DNA from: Mycoemilia scoparia
Lineage: Eukaryota; Kickxellomycota; Kickxellomycetes; Kickxellales; Kickxellaceae
Assembly: GCA_027575805.1 (NCBI GenBank)
Contig: JANBPU010000100.1
Location: forward strand, 1 to 53,745
DNA length: 53,745 nucleotides
Direction of reading: 5' to 3'
The notes below the pieces were generated by a model, which was given only the letters and a program-made list of their open reading frames with translations, was not told where the DNA came from and searched no databases. Made by a program: the position numbers and the translations under genes. Below are positions 19,560-30,018 of this stretch, piece by piece (position 1 is the first letter of the stretch; every line of letters starts with the position of its first letter).

Positions 19560-21670
19560 ATGTTTATGTTAAACTCCATATCCCAACAAGCAGTAATATC
19601 AACTAACAGAATTTCCCTTGGAACTAGACGATGGTTTTCAAGTTCTCCCCGTCGAGTTGTTGTTACTGGTATCGGTATTGTGTCTCCACTGGGCATAGGC
19701 AAACAACTAGTCTGGGATCGTCTAATTAATAATCGATCGGGCATAATTTCACTCCAAGGCGATCCACAGTTCTCTGGAAAGTTTGATAAATTGCCATCCA
19801 CTATAGCGGGGGTTGTTCCTAGAGGTGGTCCAGCATCCGAAGGAAAGTTTGATCCCAACGAATGGGTAACTAATGGAGTCAGTATAGTTCAGTCCTTTAT
19901 TAAATCAGGTTAGTTTGTGATATACTGCTGATATGACAGCAGGGATGTAGCATTAAATAGAAGGGTTGTTGTGTCTGTTGTAGAATATCAGTAGAATGGC
20001 TACGTTTACCCAGTTTGCGATGTGTGCAGCTAAACAGGCACTTGATGATGCTAGATGGCCAGATCGGACAAATGAGAATTATAAATTCCGCACTGTAAGT
20101 TTCCAAATATTATCTTATATTTAGTTTGGCTGAACTGTATAGGGGCAAAGTAATGAGGGTGGTTGTATTTTGTTATGTTTTTGTTGTATTATAAATAAAG
20201 GGCGTTTGTATAGGATCGGGAATTGGCGCATTGGATGAGATAACAGACAATCATGACAAATATGTTCAAAAGGTACAGATTTCTGGCAGAATTGGGGTTT
20301 GGCTTTTGCATCGATGTTGCTATTTATATATTTGGCACATGCTTATATTATGTTGACTTTTGATAATTTAGGGGCACAGACGTGTTAGTCCAATGTTTGT
20401 TCCAAAGATTCTCAACAATATGGCTGGTGGAAACATAACCATTGAGTATGGATTTATGGTAAGCTATTCTATGACTATTATTCAATATGGGAGATTATTT
20501 TTGAAGGGTGAAAGTTTACTAGTAAAATTGGACATCCATTTAGCTGTGATTGCCCCTATAAATATTCACCCTTCAAAAATTATTGCCCATATAATGTATA
20601 TGTAATTACAACAGTACTTTATACATTAGATTTTCTTTGGTTTTTAGGGCCCCAATCATGCAGTTTCGACTGCCTGTGCAACCGGTGCTCATGCAATTGG
20701 AGATGCGATGCGGTTTATTCAATATGGAGATGCTGATGTAATGGTTGCTGGCGCCTCTGAAGCTCCATTGCAGCCATTATCGTTAGCTGGATTTTGTCGT
20801 ATAAAGGCACTTGCTACTGGATACAATGATCGACCAACTGAAGCATCCCGACCATTTGATCGTGACAGAGCTGGATTTGTTATTGCGGAAGGATCGGCCA
20901 TTGTGGTCTTGGAGGAACTTGAACATGCCAAAAGCCGAGGAGCTAAAATATATGCTGAAATCGGTGGTTATGGTCTTTCGGGTATGTTCTTTATAGCCAT
21001 ACAACAAGGACATTGGAATGATCAATATATTGTTGTAGTAGTAGCTATATTTGTTCTAATAACGACAATAACAATAACAATAATAATAATTTATAAATGT
21101 GTTGTGTATAGGCGATGCGTCACATATAACTGCGCCAGCTGAAGATGGTATGGGAGCACAGTTAGCAATGAGGCGAGCTTTGGAAGTTGCCAGGATGGAT
21201 CCACATGACATTGATTACATAAATGCCCATGCTACATCAACGCCACTTGGAGATGAAATTGAAGCTAAGGCGATTTCCAAAGTGTTTTCTAGTCCACAAA
21301 GGCAGACCAAGTTGGCAGTATCTTCCACCAAAGGTGCTACAGGCCATCTTCTTGGTGGTGCTGGGGCATTAGAAGCCGTATTCGCTATAATGAGTGTTCA
21401 CAGTGTAAGTAGCTGCTGCTTTGTACTTTTGGCTTTATTATAATTATTGAGACTGGAATGTGGAGTTCTAATAATGGCTTTATATTTCAATTGATATAGG
21501 ATATTTTGCCCCCAACTTTGAATCTACACAATCCAGAGGCATGTAGCGATCAATTCAACTACGTTCCCTTGGTTGCCCAAAAAGACAAGACAATTAATGC
21601 AGCAATATCAAACTCATTTGGATTTGGTGGAACAAACACTTCGCTAGTGTTCAAAAAATATATATCCTAG
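19560..21670 (+). CDS. Mitochondrial beta-ketoacyl-ACP synthase
   Basis: Condensing enzyme of mitochondrial fatty-acid synthesis (yeast Cem1, human OXSM, bacterial FabF). It supplies octanoyl-ACP for lipoate. Exons by reading frame: 19560-19877, 19984-20094, 20201-20272, 20372-20458, 20648-20981, 21112-21404, 21500-21670, giving 461 residues. The N-terminus, rich in Ser/Gln/Arg, looks like a mitochondrial presequence before [15 protein letters not shown]. The catalytic triad is C206 ([10 protein letters not shown]), H347 ([11 protein letters not shown]) and H386 ([13 protein letters not shown]), and the C-terminal NSFGFGGTN is present. Intron 1 needs a GTCAGT donor; the more obvious donor at 19909 breaks the frame. 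Intron 4 (20459-20647) carries a MITE and is the longest. Confidence 0.92.
20489..20588 (+). mobile_element. MITE copy 5, in intron 4 of the KAS gene
   Basis: Exactly 100 bp, flanked by a perfect ATAT target duplication (20485-20488 and 20589-20592). Left end GGGAGATTATTTTTGAAGGG; right end cccttcaaaaattattgccc. Same orientation as copy 1. Removing it leaves an 85-bp intron, close to the other introns here. Confidence 0.92.
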
Positions 21671-21924
21671 AAAAAAGGCAGTGGCTTTGGTATAGAAGAG
21701 ATCTCATTTAAAAGTATCCACGTACAAAGTCTGTCTACAAGAATGTTTTTCAATTGCATAATAATAATAGTATGTGTACTTGTTTTTATTACCATATAAA
21801 ATAGAATAAATGGTTCTTATTGTTTTATATGTGCGATGTGGTAAATAGCTGAAGCTTAATAAAAAAGAAAAGATAACTTGAATGCAAAAATATGGTTCAG
21901 ACTCACATATGGTGATGGTGGCCA

Positions 21925-23792
21925 TTATAGTTTAGAGGCAAGCTTTTGGTTTTGCTTGATTTTATTTCTTGCAGATAAGCGTTCTCTTTCTCTAAGTATC
22001 TTTCTCAAAATCTTTCCTGAGGGGTTTTTGGGAATCTCGTCAATGGCCTCGACGCCGCCACGAAGTTGTTTGTGGTTAGCTACTTGCCTATTAACCCACT
22101 CCTTGACTTCTTTACAAACAGCATTGTGATCACTGGGGTTGCTGTTACTTAGTACAATGAAAGCCTTTGGAACTTCACTATGCCTTTCCTTGTCAAATGC
22201 AGGAATAACAGCAGCATCAGATACTTTGGGGTGTAATACAAGCATAGCCTCTAATTCTAAAGCAGCACAGCAGCAACAATAATAGCAATGTTATTGTTAG
22301 TGGCTATCTATGAAGTATATTCGATAGAATGTCCAAAAAGATGCTGATGACGATGATGATGTAACCTACCAGCTGGCGCAATTTGGAATCCTTTATACTT
22401 TATTAACTCCTTTTTACGATCAGAAATGAACATGAATCCATTCTTATCAACATATCCAATATCACCAGTATGGAAAAATCCATCAGAGTCGATTGATTCC
22501 GAATTTGCCTCTTGATTCCGCAAATAACCCAGCATCAAGTTTGGTCCTCTAACACAAATCTCACCAACCTCTTCACTATCATCATCATCATAATCATTGA
22601 TATTTCTAGTTGATCCTATATTGGCCAAAATTTCTTTTCCATTCTTCTCGTCACGACCCACCACGATCTTCAACTCGATATTAGGCACCAGCTTTCCAAC
22701 TGATCCTGAAGGCGACCCTTTAACAAAGCATTTATGTGTCAGTGGACTGGTTTCGGTTAGCCCATATGCCTGAATAATAGGAACTCCGCCTAATCTCCGA
22801 GACGCCTTTGCTTCCAAGTTTTTACCAAGCGGAGCAGCGGCACTCATCAAATAGACCAGCGAATCTAACTTATATTTGTCCAACAAGCCTGGGTATTGTG
22901 ATAATTGGAGTATGATGGGGGGAACTACAGGAGCGACTGTTATTTTATAGGCTTGGATACATTCCAGTACAGTCTGGACATTGAATTTGGGAATCACCAC
23001 GACGCCGTGGCCTTTTACCAAGGCTAGCAGTAGTACAACAGTTAGGCCATAGATGTGAAAGAATGGGAGGACGCCTAGCCACATTTGGTGGTGCTGGGTT
23101 CGATCTAGGCTGGAAACTATTGGGTCGTGAGATTCGAGTGCAATGATTTGGCAGATGTTGGAGATTATGTTGGTGTGGGTTAACATTACACCCTTTGGAA
23201 AACCGGTTGTTCCTGAAGAGTAGTTTATGAATGCCAGGTCATTTGGTTTGGGGAAATATCTTTTGAACCCATTCTCAATGTCATCGGTGGTGGTGGTGGT
23301 GGTTGGGTGTGGGGTAGTTGATAAGGAGGGCTCGGTGTCAAGCAATACGAGTTTTGATTCACTAATGTTGGTTCCTATAATAGCTTTCTTGACAATATCA
23401 TCGGATAAAGCTTTTATTGTGACAATGGCTTTTGCTTCGGAGTCTTTTATTTGGTGGGTCAGTTCTTTTTGGGTAAACCCTGGGTTAGTTGGTGATGCAA
23501 TTGCACCGGCCAGATGGATGCCCAACACTACGACTGGATAAAGTATATGGTTGGGTGCAAATATCAGTACAACATCGCCTGGATGAACCTTGAGTTTGTT
23601 CTGTAATAGTGAGGCAAATCGGAATGACAGGGTCTTGAGTTGTTTGTAGCTGATACTTTGTCTGCTTGAACCATCAACTAGTGCAGTGAGATTGGTATCT
23701 GGACATGCATCTTCTATGGACTGGAATATAAAAGATGGAAGGTCTGTGTCTGGGATAGATATAGGTCCAAAATCTGACTTTAATATTGACAT
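21925..23792 (-). CDS. Peroxisomal acyl-CoA ligase (4CL-like)
   Basis: An ANL-superfamily adenylating enzyme that makes acyl- or aryl-CoA through an acyl-AMP intermediate. Exon 1 is 23792-22370, the intron 22369-22257 (113 bp, GTAGGT donor) and exon 2 22256-21925, giving 584 residues. Motifs: phosphate loop INYSSGTTGFPKG (190-201), YGLTETSPLTH (343-353), hinge region FFHTGDIGYVDKNGF with ISDRKKELIKYKGFQIAP, and the catalytic lysine in NPSGKILRK (K556). The final residues ASKL end in the canonical peroxisomal tag SKL, which argues for a peroxisomal location. The overall form fits 4-coumarate-CoA-ligase-like enzymes. In fungi the substrate may be a medium-chain or aromatic acid; it cannot be read from the sequence. 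Confidence 0.92.
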
Positions 23793-24575
23793 TTGGTCAG
23801 TATTGTTGTAGGAATAGTCGTGTTAAAAGAACTAAAGAGATGTAATATTAGTTGGTGGTGGATTGTTTGGAAGTTGGATCAATAGTTTGTTGTTCTGGGT
23901 GGGGTTTAAAAAGTTTGAAAGGACTATATCGCTACTACTACGTTGACACTAAAGTATGAAAATGAGTAACAAAAAGAACCTCAGATTGATGGATTCCGTT
24001 TATTTAGAGGGAGAAGGATGGGTGGGGAGTTTTTAAACTAGCAAGATTAATCATGCAGAGACAGAATATCACGCAATCTTAAGTTTGCTTGGATTAAAGT
24101 ATTGAACTAATAGTAATAATAATTGAGAATCTTGAATATGGATGTATGTATGGGTCTAGGTATAGTAATTGAAGTGACAATAGAAAGTCACATGGAACCA
24201 CGTATTGTCGTGTTCAACCTACACTGGGGGGAGGGTTTGTTTTCAAACAGCAGTAGTTGAAGTAATAAAATAAGGGAAATGGTAAGGATAGCATCTTGAC
24301 AAGAAGGTAGATCCTAACAATTTGACATGTGAATAGTAAATTATTTATAAAATTCTGTGAAAATCCCTCATTGTATAAAAATCAATACATAGAAGCACCA
24401 AAAATCCCTTCCTTCCTTCCTTCCTTTGTTCATTTGGTAAATCTAGACTGAGTGTTGATCAGCTTCATTATTATTGATAATAATTGAAACAAATCAATAA
24501 CACAAAATTTACAAAAAAAATAAAAATAAAAAATAAAACTAGGTGTATGATATTGAATAAAAGAAAATGTTAAAT
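23793..24575. other. Intergenic region
   Basis: The promoter side of the acyl-CoA ligase and the 3' flank of the next minus-strand gene. A short (CCTT)n tract lies at about 24408-24425 and an A-rich tract at about 24510-24540. No gene or known element is seen. Confidence 0.5.
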
Positions 24576-26330
24576 TTACAAAGTAGGAATATTAGTGTTA
24601 TCACTGGTACTTTTACAAAAAGTTGTAACCAAATTAGAAAACACAAAATCCAATCCACAAAGCCCACAAAAATCCAAATGTGGATAATCTTTTTGCAAGC
24701 TTTTCAAATTTTCGCAAATATCCCAAGCAATATTCATTGACAGTCTCCTATCGTCTTTCTCACCAGTACCAAAGTTAGGCTCACCCTGATTTATAATCCT
24801 GAGATTCAAGTTTAATAGACATTGAATTTTATTTTCAATAGTTAAATGCGTTTGGATAGTTTGGGAAACAGATTTCACGGGGTCGTTGAGATGATGGTTA
24901 AAGCTTGAAGTCCCTGTAAACAATAATTGTCTAAACAGAGATCCATTTTTTAGAATGGGGTCTAACAAAATCCCAGCTTTACACAAATAAACATGCTTGT
25001 AGTTCTTCATGGTAGCAGCAGTGTAGGGCTGCCATAGGTCCTGGAGTTCTGGTTTATGCATAGTAAAGCATGGACAAACTAGCTGTTCCCACTTATCTGT
25101 ATCTATAAACAACGGTGGTGGCTCGTTGTTGGTTGTTGAGAACGCTTTCTGGAAAATATAATTTTCAATTTGGGATCTGGCTTTGATTGTAATTGAATTT
25201 CCAAATAGTTCTAAACCGTTAACCAAAACTTGAAAACTAGTGACCGTTGTTGGGTTGTTTTGGAGGAGACTGAGGTGATAGGAAGGTTGTTCAATGATTT
25301 GGAGCTTTGGGTTAATAAGGACAAACCCACATCTTAATGCTGCTTGGCTACTAGTGCATTTAGAATGCAAAGGACTATCGGATAATAGACTAAAGCACAT
25401 GTGATAGTTTGAGTAGAGTTGATGGATTTCTTCATAAATATGTAAAAATTCAATCAACGGTAAACGCAGATTTGAATTCTGCTGCTGTAGTTGTTGGGGT
25501 TGGCTGGTTTGATTGTTAGGAAATTCAAAATTCACTGGAGTCACTGAATCTCCAAGTACAAAAACAATGTAGTTGATACTGGTCGAGATTTCAAGATAAA
25601 GTTTAATGATCATGGATTTTAAGAAACCAAACAGACATTCCAGCTCAAGAAATATTGGGTGTTGCCCATCACTTACACAAACTGGCTTACAAACCAGTGA
25701 TTTCCTTAAGTGAACTATGAGGCTTGGGATTTGGGATTTTAAAGAGCCCAGCGATACCCCAAGTTCATATGTTCGGACTATGATTGTTCCTTGCAATTCA
25801 TGGTTTAGCAGGTCTTTTATTCCATGATGGTTTAGTTCAGTTTGAACCTTTTCAATTTCTCTGATGTAATTTTCCAAAATGCTTTTCAAGCCAAAGGCAG
25901 ACAATGATGAAGAAGAGCTTCCATCATCGTTGCCACCGCTGATATAAGGATTGAGTTTTGGTCTTTTTGGAATAGAATTTGTATCAGTAAGAGCAGGAGT
26001 GGCCTTGTTGGTGGTACTGATAGACAAAGTAGACATTCTTCGTTGTTGTTCAACTTCAAAGCCTGTTATATCAATAATATCTTCAGCTTCATGATTACTC
26101 CCTGTGGGATTTTGCATAGCCAAAGAATAAGAAGAACCTGAAGGAGATTTTCCTTTTTTAGAGGCTTGTGATATGGTGGCAGAAGCTGAATGACTACTAC
26201 CAGCCCTCGACTCCTTCTGCTCCTTGTTCTTTTTCTTTTTGGCTTTTGCTTTACGTCGAGCACTGATCCTTTCAAGAAGCAGCCTTTCAATTGAATCATC
26301 GCTGCTTTCTGAACCAGGTGATGAAGACAT
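24576..26330 (-). CDS. Orphan protein, likely nuclear
   Basis: A 584-residue protein I do not recognise. Residues 1-100 are Ser/Lys-rich and disordered, with a strong basic cluster ARRKAKAKKKKNKEQKE (about 24-40) that fits a nuclear localisation signal. At about 82-90, EDIIDITGFEVE looks like a SUMO-interacting motif: hydrophobic residues next to acids. From about 150 onward it is a long, mostly helical and fairly hydrophobic region (GLKSILENYIREIEKVQTEL, LECLFGFLKSMIIKLYLEIS) with several cysteines near the end (DFCGLCGLDF). There is no membrane helix or signal peptide. It reads as a full-length single-exon gene. The helical body suggests a scaffold or complex subunit, but no function is assigned. 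Confidence 0.75.
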   Translation of the reverse strand: MSSSPGSESSDDSIERLLLERISARRKAKAKKKKNKEQKESRAGSSHSASATISQASKKGKSPSGSSYSLAMQNPTGSNHEAEDIIDITGFEVEQQRRMSTLSISTTNKATPALTDTNSIPKRPKLNPYISGGNDDGSSSSSLSAFGLKSILENYIREIEKVQTELNHHGIKDLLNHELQGTIIVRTYELGVSLGSLKSQIPSLIVHLRKSLVCKPVCVSDGQHPIFLELECLFGFLKSMIIKLYLEISTSINYIVFVLGDSVTPVNFEFPNNQTSQPQQLQQQNSNLRLPLIEFLHIYEEIHQLYSNYHMCFSLLSDSPLHSKCTSSQAALRCGFVLINPKLQIIEQPSYHLSLLQNNPTTVTSFQVLVNGLELFGNSITIKARSQIENYIFQKAFSTTNNEPPPLFIDTDKWEQLVCPCFTMHKPELQDLWQPYTAATMKNYKHVYLCKAGILLDPILKNGSLFRQLLFTGTSSFNHHLNDPVKSVSQTIQTHLTIENKIQCLLNLNLRIINQGEPNFGTGEKDDRRLSMNIAWDICENLKSLQKDYPHLDFCGLCGLDFVFSNLVTTFCKSTSDNTNIPTL

Positions 26331-26736
26331 ACGAAGTTAAAGCTACTTTGAAAAAGAAAAAGAAAAGAAAAATGGGGGTAGGGTTGAAATACAAGGTTGA
26401 GCCAGTAAATGTTTGTTTATATATGTATATATATTTGAAAGTATTAGTTTTAGAAAATATGAGAACAATTTGGGAAAGATCACAAACTTTCTCAATTTTA
26501 CTATCAGAATCTTTTATTTTTTTTCAGACGCTTATTTGGTTTGATATTCTTTGATTCAAAGAAAATACTCACAATTTTACTCAATAAATATAATGTATAG
26601 CTTGAGATGCAACAAAACCAGGTTTCTGTTTATTTTAGAGAAGGAGAAGAATTGACGAGAATGAAAATAATGGTAGTGATAAAGAAAGTGGAATTTGGTT
26701 ATTGGTAAATGTAGCTATACTCTTTGTATTTTATTA
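26331..26736. other. Intergenic region
   Basis: About 400 AT-rich bases between the RRP46 stop and the orphan start, both on the minus strand. Nothing is recognised. Confidence 0.5.
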
Positions 26737-27754
26737 TTAGGACTGATTTAGTTGAGAAATCTTGGTTTCAATGCAAGTTTTCATGAACGCCAAGATTTTG
26801 TTGGCGCCGACTTTGCATAATTCAAAGCACATCTTGTACTAAATGTTTGCAAAATTTGGAAGGGTCGTTAGAGATTTAATTTTAGAATGAGTAACTTTGG
26901 TTATATCTGGGGGGAGGGGAGTTTAGCTACTTACCTCCTCGAGAGAAAATTTTCCAGTAGAATTGCTGTATATTGGTGTATTGTTGTCACTTTCAATATT
27001 AGAGAAAGCAAATGTATGGATCGAAACAGCGTCCTATTATTATTGTCATTATTTTTAAATCATTGTTATAGCCATAGTATAGTTATTAGAGAGTAACCCG
27101 GATAAGAAAAGGATAAAGCAATATTTATAGTTTACTACTTACATTCATTTCATCCTGTGTTGGATCCAACAAAGCATTTCCATCCACATCAATGCAACAA
27201 CTAACAGCTGCAATTGTATATTTCAATGGAACACCAGCATCAATAAGCGCCATAACACCAGCATTTATAGCTAGAGCTTCAATCTATCCATGTTCCCACA
27301 AAGCCAAATAATAAATTAATATTTAAATACGAATGACACCAATTACACTGTGTTAAACTCAAAGTTATGTATGGGTACTTACGGATCCATCGGATTGTGT
27401 GACTTGGAAATTAAGTTGAATCATGGTTCTGGGATGCAAACTCCTCATGATTATGTGCTTAAAAGTATCTCTAAGCACAACTTTTGATAGGGTATCTTTG
27501 GTGCCAGGAATTCCAACATCAGGCCGATATTTGACATCGATAAAGGCTTTGTCCAAGATCTCGTCTTGGGGCTTAACTTCAGTTGGGCCATATATTCCAC
27601 ATATGACTGTCGATCGGTTAGAGGCTGCGAATTGAGCTGATCCGTCTACTTGGGTCAGAAAACCCTGTTTGCAAGATAGTGGACGGATTTGGGTGGCCGT
27701 CCGACGATCTGGGCGTTGAATATTGTTTGGGGTTTTGGTGTCTTGGTTTGTCAT
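26737..27754 (-). CDS. RRP46: Exosome ring subunit RRP46
   Basis: RNase-PH-fold subunit of the RNA exosome ring (yeast Rrp46, human EXOSC5), which acts in nuclear and cytoplasmic RNA 3' processing and decay. Four exons fit with no frame conflict: 27754-27383, 27283-27143, 27033-26935, 26838-26737, giving 237 residues. All three donors are GTAAGT. The N-terminal half has RPLSCKQGFLTQVDGSAQFA and GIYGPTEVKPQDEI, typical of the family. Then come SLHPRTMIQLNFQV, an exon with INAGVMALIDAGVPLKYTIA and a DPTQDE segment. The last two exons give the usual C-terminal strand and helix. As in other RRP46 proteins, no phosphorolytic active site is expected. Neighbour genes are unrelated. Confidence 0.93.
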
Positions 27755-28152
27755 AGTCTATGTGTTTTTGTGAGGTATTTTAAAGTGAATGCCGACTTTT
27801 ATGTAGATAACATTGTATAAAAGAAAAGCTGAGTTGCAAAGAGTGGCTTGTAAGTTATTATGGGTATTATTCAAGTTTTCGTGGTGAAAAGAAAAATAAA
27901 TTTTTTCAAAACAGTTGTTTAGCAAAAATGTCAACACACGAGATTTCTAAACACAACTTTTTATCCAACGACTGGAGGTAAAATCTATTTATTGATAATA
28001 ATATTAATGATACAGAGTGTAAAATAATGTTGTGGAAAACAGCTTTTTATTAGAAGCTAGAATACTACCAACGGGCAGATATAATAAGCTATCGCTACAA
28101 ACACCTTTGACTAGAAGAATGCCTAAAGACAAGAGTGGGTTAGAGAAATCCT
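27755..28152. other. Intergenic region
   Basis: About 400 bases between the RRP46 start and the uS8 stop, both minus strand. AT-rich, with no gene or element recognised. Confidence 0.5.
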
Positions 28153-28545
28153 CTAGTAGAAGTAGCCAAGGATCTTACCACCAAGGTGCTTGGAACGAGC
28201 TTCCTGGTGGTCCATGATACCATTGGAGGTGGTGAGGACAAGGAAACCGAACTGGCGGGAAGGAAGGAGGTTGTTGACCCAGTTCTCCATATCGGCAATC
28301 TTGACGTTGAAGCGGGGAGAGACAACACCGCACTTGTTGAGGCGACCATTGAGCTGGATGACAATCTTGCCAGAGCGGTGGTCGTCGATGATCTCGAACT
28401 CACCAATGTATCCGTGCTTCTGCATGACAGACAAGAACTTGATGATGACCTTGGAGCTGGGGCGGATGATGACCTGGCGCTTACCGCGCTTCTCAGCGTT
28501 GTAGATGGACTTGAGGCAGTCGTTGAGGACGGAGATACGGACCAT
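28153..28545 (-). CDS. RPS22: 40S ribosomal protein uS8 (S15a/Rps22)
   Basis: The complete 130-residue cytosolic ribosomal protein uS8, an 18S rRNA binder of the small subunit. The sequence is highly conserved end to end: [60 protein letters not shown] and the C-terminal GGKILGYFY. The length equals the family norm. The coding DNA is visibly more GC-rich and codon-biased than its neighbours, as expected for a highly expressed gene. No intron lies inside the coding sequence. A minus-strand TATATA at 28654-28659 is about 110 bp upstream. Confidence 0.98.
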   Translation of the reverse strand: MVRISVLNDCLKSIYNAEKRGKRQVIIRPSSKVIIKFLSVMQKHGYIGEFEIIDDHRSGKIVIQLNGRLNKCGVVSPRFNVKIADMENWVNNLLPSRQFGFLVLTTSNGIMDHQEARSKHLGGKILGYFY

Positions 28546-30018
28546 TTTAGTTAATTATCAAGCTATAATGATTTATGGTTGTGGAGAGGAAGAAAATGTT
28601 AGTTTTAAGGAGCCTTGAGAAAGGGATGTGAGGTCAAGAATGAGTGTCGCAAGTATATAGAGAGCCACCAGGTGGTCATTGAAGCATTGAGTTCTGCTAT
28701 ATCAGCCTTGCTAAGCAAATAGCAAAATTGATATAGCGAGGACTTGTGTGCCAATAATCAAGCTCTCAAGTCTTACGATTCAAACAACCAATAATACACA
28801 TGGCGCGAACATATATACAGACTGATCCAATAAATCGGCTTATACAGATGTACGCGCAATGTATATTAGTATATCCCTAAACGAGTGTTGCTCAAAGCAG
28901 CTTTGGCAAGAGCAATTCGCAAAGGGGATCCCACACAACCAGCACAATCCAGGTGCAAGGACATTTGCAACCTAGAAACAAAAGCCAAAAATGATATACC
29001 CGATAGGGGAACCACAAGCGTTAGCGGGGCTTTGTTTCTGAGGTTATACGTGGAAGTGTTTAGATAATGTTTCAAAACAAAATGTGTTTTTGCCATCAGC
29101 ACATTGCAGCAGCTGAATCTATATACGAATACCGACACTCAAACTACTTGAGCCCAAAAAAGGCATACATCCTCTAAATTTGATACAAATAGACAGATAG
29201 ATGGATGGATGGATGTAGCTAGAATACGTACCAAAAGTCGGCGCAAAGCTATAAAAGTGCGGATGCTTTTGTGGATGTGAGGGTTTGAGAAGAGAGGAGG
29301 ATTCAATTCCTTGCCCCCTTAGTATCTTTTCATATACCCCCCAATAGGGTATGTGACTTAGGCCTGCTCCATGTTAAAGCGCCTGATTTAATCCACCGCG
29401 ATCAATTCCTATCAGGGCAAATTTTCGCTCCTGAAAAAGTACCTTTATTTGGCACTGCGTGATTGGCTGTCGCCCATCATCTCCCTGGCGTTTCGTGGGA
29501 TACTGATTTGGGACAAATTGAAAACGGGAGTCGGTGATTGGGCAGAACAAAAGATCAGAGCTAATGACACAATTTTAAATTTCTTGACTAGCAGCAGAAT
29601 GCAGAACAATGACATTTTTGCCTGCAAAGCGAGCAAACGCATATAATGAGTGTTTAGTGTTTGAAAGGGGCAGGCAAGCAGTTGCTAAATAACGCAGCAT
29701 TATTATTGCTTTGCCTAGAACACACAATGGCCGCAAATATGACATTGATTGCTCAGAAAACTATAAAAGGGGGAACTTTGGTGTCTTTGTCGCTCTTTGG
29801 TTTCAATTTTAAAGATTTTTTCTTTTTGTTCTTATTTTTTCTATTACGCATTTATATACATAGATACATACATGCACTTACATATACGCCCCTTGCTATT
29901 AACGACAAGTACCGCACTTCCTCCTCCCCTATCCTAAATACTATAACTGTAAATAGCACAAAACTACAAGTACGAAAAATTTAGCAAAATAGTGATTATA
30001 CGCGCGTCTAATCAATCA
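28546..30018. other. Divergent promoter region, uS8 and NELF-A-like
   Basis: A 1.47-kb region between two divergent genes. TATA-like sites occur at 28654-28659 (minus, uS8), 29250-29256 (plus, with no gene close behind) and 29762-29768 (plus, about 250 bp before the NELF-A-like ATG). The small open frames look like chance. I see no tRNA or other known RNA here. Confidence 0.5.

Noticed and set aside
29250..29256. TATAAAA as the promoter of an unseen gene
   Set aside because: No open frame or known RNA structure follows within a few hundred bases. Without transcript data it is only a sequence match.
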